Part shown: piece by piece, positions 5,995 through 10,190 of the stretch
How the letters are laid out: each line of letters opens with the position of its first letter
How positions within the stretch are numbered: position 1 is the first letter of the stretch
Assembly: GCA_030596915.1 (NCBI GenBank)
Contig: JAUVSX010000070.1
Location: forward strand, 1-10,190
DNA from: Chloroflexota bacterium
GTDB taxonomy: Bacteria > Chloroflexota > Anaerolineae > B4-G1
DNA: 10,190 bases
Direction of reading: 5' to 3'
Notes under the pieces: generated by a model
The model's input: the letters and a program-made list of their open reading frames with translations, nothing else
The model's database searches: none
Told to the model about the DNA's origin: nothing
Program-made: the position numbers and the translations under genes

Positions 5995-7104
5995 ATGAGC
6001 AGACCCAGCGTCACCTCCCATCCATACCTCGATGAACTCGAGCCGTATGAGCCCCCCGATCTACGGGCCGCAGCGGCTCGGAGCGGTCTCGAGCCCGTGG
6101 ATCTGCTGCGGCTGAGCGCGAACGAGAACCAGTTCGGCCCGTCTCCGCGGGTGGCTCAGGCACTGGCGGACTCTGGCGAACACGCCTTCTACCCGAATTA
6201 CGCGCCTCTGAGAGAGGCGATAGCGCGCTATGCGGGTGTCGCCGTCGAGCGCGTCGTCCTGACCAATGGGGCCGACGAGGCGATCGACCTGCTGATACGC
6301 CTTTTCGCCGAGCCCGGCCAGATTGTGGTCACGTGCCCCCCGACGTCCGGTATGTACGAGTTCTGCGCCAAGGTCAACCGCTGCCGTGTCCTGCCGGTCC
6401 CTCGCCAGCCCGACTTCTCCCTCGACGTACCCGCCGTCGAGCAAGCCGTGCACGAGCACGCGGGCGACGTACGTCTCCTTTTCATCGCCTCACCCGGCAA
6501 TCCCCACGGCCTTTCGGTACCACTGCGCGAGCTGGAGTGGCTTCTCGACCTGCGCATCATCGTGGCCGTCGACGAGGCCTATATCGAATTCGGCGGCGAG
6601 AGCGCTGTCTCCCTCCTGGATGACTATCAGAACCTGGTCGTCATTCGCACCTTCAGCAAATGGGCTGGGTTGGCAGGGCTGCGGCTCGGCTATGCGCTTC
6701 TGGCTCCGCCGTACGCTTCTCTGGTCGAGCGGATTCGCGCTCCATACAACGTCAACTCTGCGGCCGTCGCGGCGGGGCTTGCCACGCTGGACGACTTGGA
6801 TACGGTACGGGCCAACGTGCGCCGACTGGTCGACGAGCGAGAGCGGATCAGGAGTGCTCTGGCCCGGTTGGAATGGCTGGAGCCGCTGCCAAGCGAGGGT
6901 AACTTCGTGCTCTGCCGCGTGCGCGGCGGCGCCGGTTCCGAGGTGGCGGAAGCTCTTGCCCTCAGGGGAATTCTGGTCCAGGCCTTCCTGGGTCCGAGGA
7001 TGGGCGCCTACTTTCGGTTTGCCGTGGGACGCCCGGAGCAGAACGACGCTGTCTTACAGGCCCTGGCGACCTTGGGTCCAGAGAAAGAAGGAACTGAAGC
7101 GTGA
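5995..7104 (+). CDS. hisC: Histidinol-phosphate aminotransferase, first copy
   Basis: This 369-residue PLP enzyme of fold type I belongs to the HisC family, which converts imidazole-acetol phosphate and glutamate to histidinol phosphate. Seen are the N-terminal PYE-type start (LEPYEPPDL), LSANENQFGPSP, the PLP-binding SPGNPHG, DEAYIEF, the Schiff-base Lys222 in TFSKWAGLAGLRLGY, PYNVNS and the C-terminal substrate Arg in YFRFAVG. It departs from the usual ANENPxG (Gln for Pro) and NPNNPTG (SPGNPHG). The ATG lacks a clear Shine-Dalgarno sequence, and a stem-loop lies just upstream. It overlaps the second copy by 4 nt. One copy may serve another substrate such as an aromatic amino acid; that is inference. 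Confidence 0.92.
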   Translation: MSRPSVTSHPYLDELEPYEPPDLRAAAARSGLEPVDLLRLSANENQFGPSPRVAQALADSGEHAFYPNYAPLREAIARYAGVAVERVVLTNGADEAIDLLIRLFAEPGQIVVTCPPTSGMYEFCAKVNRCRVLPVPRQPDFSLDVPAVEQAVHEHAGDVRLLFIASPGNPHGLSVPLRELEWLLDLRIIVAVDEAYIEFGGESAVSLLDDYQNLVVIRTFSKWAGLAGLRLGYALLAPPYASLVERIRAPYNVNSAAVAAGLATLDDLDTVRANVRRLVDERERIRSALARLEWLEPLPSEGNFVLCRVRGGAGSEVAEALALRGILVQAFLGPRMGAYFRFAVGRPEQNDAVLQALATLGPEKEGTEA

Positions 7105-8189
7105 ACGCCGCAGATCTGGTCCGTGCCGATGTGGCGACGATGGAGCCCTACACGCCCATCTTCCCGTTTGAAGTCGTGGCTGCCCGACTGGGGCGCGCGC
7201 CAGAGGACATTATCAAGCTTGACGCGAACGAGAATCCCTATGGCCCGCCGCCCGGCGTGCGAGATGCGCTCGCAAACTTGCAGTACGCGCACAGCTACCC
7301 CGACCCGGAGAGCCGCATCCTGCGCCAGGCTCTGGCTCGCTTCACCGGCGTTCCGTCCGGCGTGTTGCTCGCCGGTGCTGGCGCCGACGAACTGCTCGAT
7401 CTGACGATGAGGCTGTTCTTGTCGCCCGGGGACTCGATCCTCAACTGCCCGCCTACCTTTGGTATGTATGCCTTCGATGCCGCCATCTCCGGCGCACGGG
7501 TTGTGAGCGTGCCGCGTACAGCCGAGCTAGCACTGGATCTGGAAGGGATCGAAGCTGCGGTGGCACAGCAGCGCCCGAAGCTCGTCTTCGTGACGAGTCC
7601 AAACAACCCCGACGGAGGATGGCTGCCCGATCACGGCCTCGAGCGATTGCTGGCGCTGCCAGTCGTCGTGGTCCTCGATGAGGCGTACGTCGAATTCGCC
7701 GGGATGGACCGGAGCCGTATTGGCCGCGTGCCGCACTGCGACAATCTCATCGTCTTACGCACGTTCAGCAAACTGGCAGGTCTGGCTGGGCTAAGAATCG
7801 GGTACGGTGCATTCCCGGCCACTGTGATGGAGCACCTTTGGAAGATCAAGCAGCCCTACAATGTGTCGGTTGCCGCCGCGGCCGCTGCCCTCGCCGCTCT
7901 GGAGGATCGGGCGTGGCTCGAGCAGCGGGTGGCCCTGATTGTGGCGGAGCGGGAGAGATTGATCGGGCTTCTCAGCGCACTCCCCTACCTGGCTCCGTAT
8001 CCCAGTGACGCCAACTTCGTGCTGTGCCGCGTCGTGGATCGTGATGCACGCGAGCTCAAGCTAGCCCTCGAGCGGGAGGGCATTCTGATCCGGTACTTCG
8101 ACAAGCCGCGGCTGCGCGACCACGTGCGGTCCTCCGTCGGCAAGCCAGAGCATACCGATGCGCTTGTCCGTGTGCTGGCGGAATGGTAG
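7101..8189 (+). CDS. hisC: Histidinol-phosphate aminotransferase, second copy
   Basis: This 362-residue HisC-family aminotransferase starts at a GTG that overlaps the stop of the first copy (GTGA), a sign of translational coupling. Motifs are closer to the family norm than in its neighbour: LDANENPYGPPP, SPNNPDG, DEAYVEF, the PLP Lys224 in TFSKLAGLAGLRIGY, PYNVSVAA and the C-terminal Arg in HVRSSVG. By eye about four in ten residues match the first copy along the whole length, so this is an old tandem duplication, not a recent one or an assembly repeat. It is the likelier of the two to be the standard histidinol-phosphate aminotransferase. Its stop is followed by a 78-bp gap before hisB. Confidence 0.95.
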   Translation: MNAADLVRADVATMEPYTPIFPFEVVAARLGRAPEDIIKLDANENPYGPPPGVRDALANLQYAHSYPDPESRILRQALARFTGVPSGVLLAGAGADELLDLTMRLFLSPGDSILNCPPTFGMYAFDAAISGARVVSVPRTAELALDLEGIEAAVAQQRPKLVFVTSPNNPDGGWLPDHGLERLLALPVVVVLDEAYVEFAGMDRSRIGRVPHCDNLIVLRTFSKLAGLAGLRIGYGAFPATVMEHLWKIKQPYNVSVAAAAAALAALEDRAWLEQRVALIVAERERLIGLLSALPYLAPYPSDANFVLCRVVDRDARELKLALEREGILIRYFDKPRLRDHVRSSVGKPEHTDALVRVLAEW

Positions 8190-8194
8190 GCGCG

Positions 8195-8227
8195 GTGAGC
8201 GGGTGTTGTTCCGTGTTGAGTGCTCAC
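8195..8227 (+). repeat. Inverted repeat in the hisC2-hisB gap
   Basis: GTGAGC (8195-8200) and GCTCAC (8222-8227) are perfect 6-bp arms around a 21-nt centre, in the widest gap of the his operon. No T-run follows and no convincing internal promoter is seen. It might be a weak RNA structure or a chance repeat. Confidence 0.3.
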
Positions 8228-8267
8228 GACGTAGGGTGAACGATCGAGGAGCGAGGAGAAATTGACC

Positions 8268-8855
8268 ATGCGTAGTGTCGTGGTCCGACGAGAGACCAAA
8301 GAGACCGACATCGAGATCAGCCTGGACCTGGACGGCACGGGCAGGCACGAGATTTCGACCGGCATCGGATTCCTCGACCATATGCTCTCGCACGTCGCTG
8401 TCCACGGCCTCTTTGACCTCGGGGTGCGGGCGCGAGGGGACCTGCAAATCGATGCGCACCATACTGTCGAGGATGTTGCTATCGTGTTGGGGCAGGCCTT
8501 CGATCAGGCCCTCGCTGGTCGCGGCGGCATTGTGCGGATTGGTTCCGCCTATGTGCCTATGGACGAGGCACTGGCGTTCGTGGCAGTCGATCTCTCAGGG
8601 CGCCCGTATGCGGTCGCCGAGATGGCCTGGAAGAGCCCGCTTGTCGGAACGATCCCGGTGACGCTCGTCGCCCATTTCTTCGAGTCCTTCGCCGTTGCCT
8701 CCCGCGCGAACGTACACGCCCGCGTGCCCTACGGCCGGGATGCCCACCACATGGCCGAGGCGCTGTTCAAGGCCTTCGGTCGGGCTCTGGCTGATGCGGT
8801 CCGGATTGAGCCGCGCCGGGGTGGGGCGGTCCCATCCACCAAGGGCACCATATGA
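8268..8855 (+). CDS. hisB: Imidazoleglycerol-phosphate dehydratase
   Basis: HisB dehydrates imidazole-glycerol phosphate to imidazole-acetol phosphate using a two-manganese site. The 195-residue protein is the single-domain form, without the histidinol-phosphatase fusion of enterobacteria, so the phosphatase must be encoded elsewhere. Metal-binding and signature motifs are present: GIGFLDHMLSH near the start, DAHHTVEDVAIVLGQAF, the second half-repeat GRDAHHMAEALFKAFGRAL and the terminal VPSTKG. ATG 8268 is chosen because GAGGAG (8253-8258) is 9 nt before it; the in-frame TTG at 8262 would be only 3 nt away. Its stop overlaps the hisH start by ATGA. Confidence 0.97.
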   Translation: MRSVVVRRETKETDIEISLDLDGTGRHEISTGIGFLDHMLSHVAVHGLFDLGVRARGDLQIDAHHTVEDVAIVLGQAFDQALAGRGGIVRIGSAYVPMDEALAFVAVDLSGRPYAVAEMAWKSPLVGTIPVTLVAHFFESFAVASRANVHARVPYGRDAHHMAEALFKAFGRALADAVRIEPRRGGAVPSTKGTI

Positions 8856-9469
8856 TCGCGCTGATCGACTACGGGGCGGGCAACGTGCGGTCGGTACACA
8901 AGGCTCTGGAGGCCGTGGGCGCCGACGTTGTCCTGACTCGCGGTCCCGACCCGCTGCCGGCGGCTGACAAGATCGTTCTGCCGGGGGTAGGGGCATTCGG
9001 CGATTGCATGGCCGGTCTCCGGCGCGCAGGCGTCGTCGGCGCCCTCCACGATGCCATCGGCCGTGGCACGCCTCTGCTCGGAATCTGCGTGGGCCTGCAG
9101 GTGCTGTTCGAGGAGGGCGAGGAGATGGGCGCCCACGCTGGCCTCGGCCTTCTTCCGGGACGGGTGGTCCGGTTCGACAGTGCGATCGTAGCCCAGGGTC
9201 TCAAGATTCCGCACACCGGCTGGAACCAAATCGAGCCCATCGTCAACGGTCCCCTTTTCCGGGACTTGCCACCCGGCGCGTGGACCTACTTCAACCATGC
9301 CTACTACGGCCATGCCCGGCCCGAACACGTGCTCGCCGTCACCGACTACGGAGGTCCGTTTCCATCCGTCGTCGGGCGCGACAACGTGTACGGTATCCAG
9401 TTCCATCCCGAGAAGAGCCAGCAGGTGGGGTTGCAGATACTGCGCAACTTCGTGGAGGGGGTGGGGTGA
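8852..9469 (+). CDS. hisH: Imidazole glycerol phosphate synthase, glutaminase subunit
   Basis: HisH is the class I glutamine amidotransferase that feeds ammonia to HisF, which makes imidazole-glycerol phosphate and AICAR. The 205-residue protein has the full catalytic triad: Cys79 in GICVGLQVLFEEG, and His185 and Glu187 in GIQFHPEKSQ. The N-terminal IALIDYGAGNVRSV and the oxyanion-region motif LPGVGAFGDCM are typical. It overlaps hisB by 4 nt and is followed after 2 nt by hisA. HisF is not in the window and is expected downstream. Confidence 0.97.
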   Translation: MIALIDYGAGNVRSVHKALEAVGADVVLTRGPDPLPAADKIVLPGVGAFGDCMAGLRRAGVVGALHDAIGRGTPLLGICVGLQVLFEEGEEMGAHAGLGLLPGRVVRFDSAIVAQGLKIPHTGWNQIEPIVNGPLFRDLPPGAWTYFNHAYYGHARPEHVLAVTDYGGPFPSVVGRDNVYGIQFHPEKSQQVGLQILRNFVEGVG

Positions 9470-9471
9470 GG

Positions 9472-10190
9472 ATGTGGGACGTCTATCCGGCGATCGACCT
9501 GCGGGGCGGGCGAGTCGTGCGTCTCAAGCAGGGTGACCCCGCGCGAGAGACCGAGTACGCGACCGATCCTGCCTCCGTCGCTCGCCGCTGGAAGGAGGCG
9601 GGTGCGACGTGGGTGCACGTTGTCAACCTCGATGGGGCGTTCGGAGAGCACAGCGGGGCCAATCTAACGGCTTTGGGAGACATAGTGACGGTTGGATTGC
9701 GAGTGCAGTTCGGCGGGGGGCTGCGGGATCTGGACGGGCTTCGCAGAGTGCTAGGCCTGGGGGTGAGCCGCGCGGTGATCGGCACGGCCGCTGTCGAGAA
9801 TCCCGAGCTGGTCAAGATCGGATTGGCGGAGTTTGGACCTGAGCGCATCGCCGTCGGTATCGACGCCCGGTCGGGCACGGTGCGGACGCGCGGCTGGCAG
9901 CAAGCGACCTCGGTGACGCCCGAGGACTTGGGCCGGACGTGGGCATCCCAGGGCATCCGCTGGTCGATCTTCACCGACGTGGACCGCGATGGGATGGGCA
10001 GTGGTCTGAACGTAGCAGCGACCGCCCGGTTGGCCGAGGCAACGGGGCTGCTCGTCATTGCCTCCGGGGGCGTGCGCAGCCTGGATGATGTGACGCCGTC
10101 GTTCCTTGCCTACTTGAGTGGCATATTCATCGGGCGCGCGCTGTACGACGCCCCGGTTGTTCTCGCGGCTGCCCTGCGGGTCGGGAGCGC
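9472..10190 (+). CDS. hisA: HisA isomerase (ProFAR isomerase), 3' end cut by window
   Basis: HisA is a beta/alpha-barrel isomerase that opens the ribose ring of ProFAR to give PRFAR, the substrate of HisH-HisF. The frame is open from ATG 9472 to the window edge: 239 codons, close to the usual full length of about 240, so only the very end is missing. Catalytic Asp9 lies in YPAIDLRGGRVVRLKQGD and Asp131 in VGIDARSG, followed by the expected GW. Phosphate-binding motifs are VQFGGGLRD, TDVDRDGMGSG, IASGGVRS and IFIGRALYD. The first barrel half starts AIDLRGG rather than a HisF-type CLDV, and the RTRGW segment also favours HisA over HisF. It starts 2 nt after the hisH stop, with a G-rich Shine-Dalgarno-like stretch in the end of hisH. 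Confidence 0.94.
   Translation, partial: MWDVYPAIDLRGGRVVRLKQGDPARETEYATDPASVARRWKEAGATWVHVVNLDGAFGEHSGANLTALGDIVTVGLRVQFGGGLRDLDGLRRVLGLGVSRAVIGTAAVENPELVKIGLAEFGPERIAVGIDARSGTVRTRGWQQATSVTPEDLGRTWASQGIRWSIFTDVDRDGMGSGLNVAATARLAEATGLLVIASGGVRSLDDVTPSFLAYLSGIFIGRALYDAPVVLAAALRVGS

Noticed and set aside
6323..7171. A 282-codon plus frame inside hisC1, and long minus frames opposite hisB/hisH and hisA
   Set aside because: All lie wholly over recognised his genes, are compositionally skewed (Ser/Arg/Pro-rich) and carry no motifs.
1..10190. CRISPR arrays, tRNA or rRNA genes, insertion-sequence ends
   Set aside because: Reading through the window I saw no regularly spaced repeats, no tRNA-like cloverleaf or rRNA sequence, no transposase and no paired terminal repeats.

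Overview
The window comes from a high-GC bacterial chromosome. The chemistry of its genes is clear, but the host is only guessed at. Several traits fit Chloroflexota or a relative: the HisD sequence type (DGVYGPTET where many bacteria have an AGPSE motif), a probable leaderless transcript, and a small minus-strand gene paired with a C39-like peptidase remnant. This is recall-based inference, not a database result.

Layout: (1) 1-97, the last 31 codons of an unidentified plus-strand gene. (2) 194-2455, a family 2 glycoside hydrolase whose frame runs without a stop into a C-terminal GNAT acetyltransferase-like domain. (3) 2456-2770, a gap that may hold a doubtful small ORF (2421-2717). (4) 2771-3388, an FMN nitroreductase. 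(5) 3390-3987, a minus-strand pair: an intact gene of unknown function (3631-3987), then a broken C39-like peptidase gene carrying an in-frame stop and a frameshift and ending against the nitroreductase. (6) 3988-4256, non-coding. (7) 4257-10190, a histidine operon: promoter, leader peptide and attenuator, then hisD, two tandem hisC paralogues, hisB, hisH and hisA, which runs off the window one codon or so before its expected end.

The his genes are mostly close-packed: hisC1/hisC2 overlap by GTGA, hisB/hisH by ATGA, and hisH to hisA is 2 nt. They encode the imidazole-acceptor and late steps of histidine synthesis: HisA and HisH before ring closure, then HisB, HisC and HisD. hisF and hisI probably lie downstream. 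hisG is not at the head of the operon.

The most notable finding is the his leader. A near-consensus sigma-70 promoter stands so close to a 23-codon ORF that the ORF would be leaderless. Its core RHYCHHRF holds three His codons in five positions. It is followed by mutually exclusive hairpins and an intrinsic terminator, which is the architecture of a classical ribosome-mediated histidine attenuator. Other points of interest are the GH2-GNAT fusion, the tandem hisC pair, and the decayed peptidase beside its intact partner.
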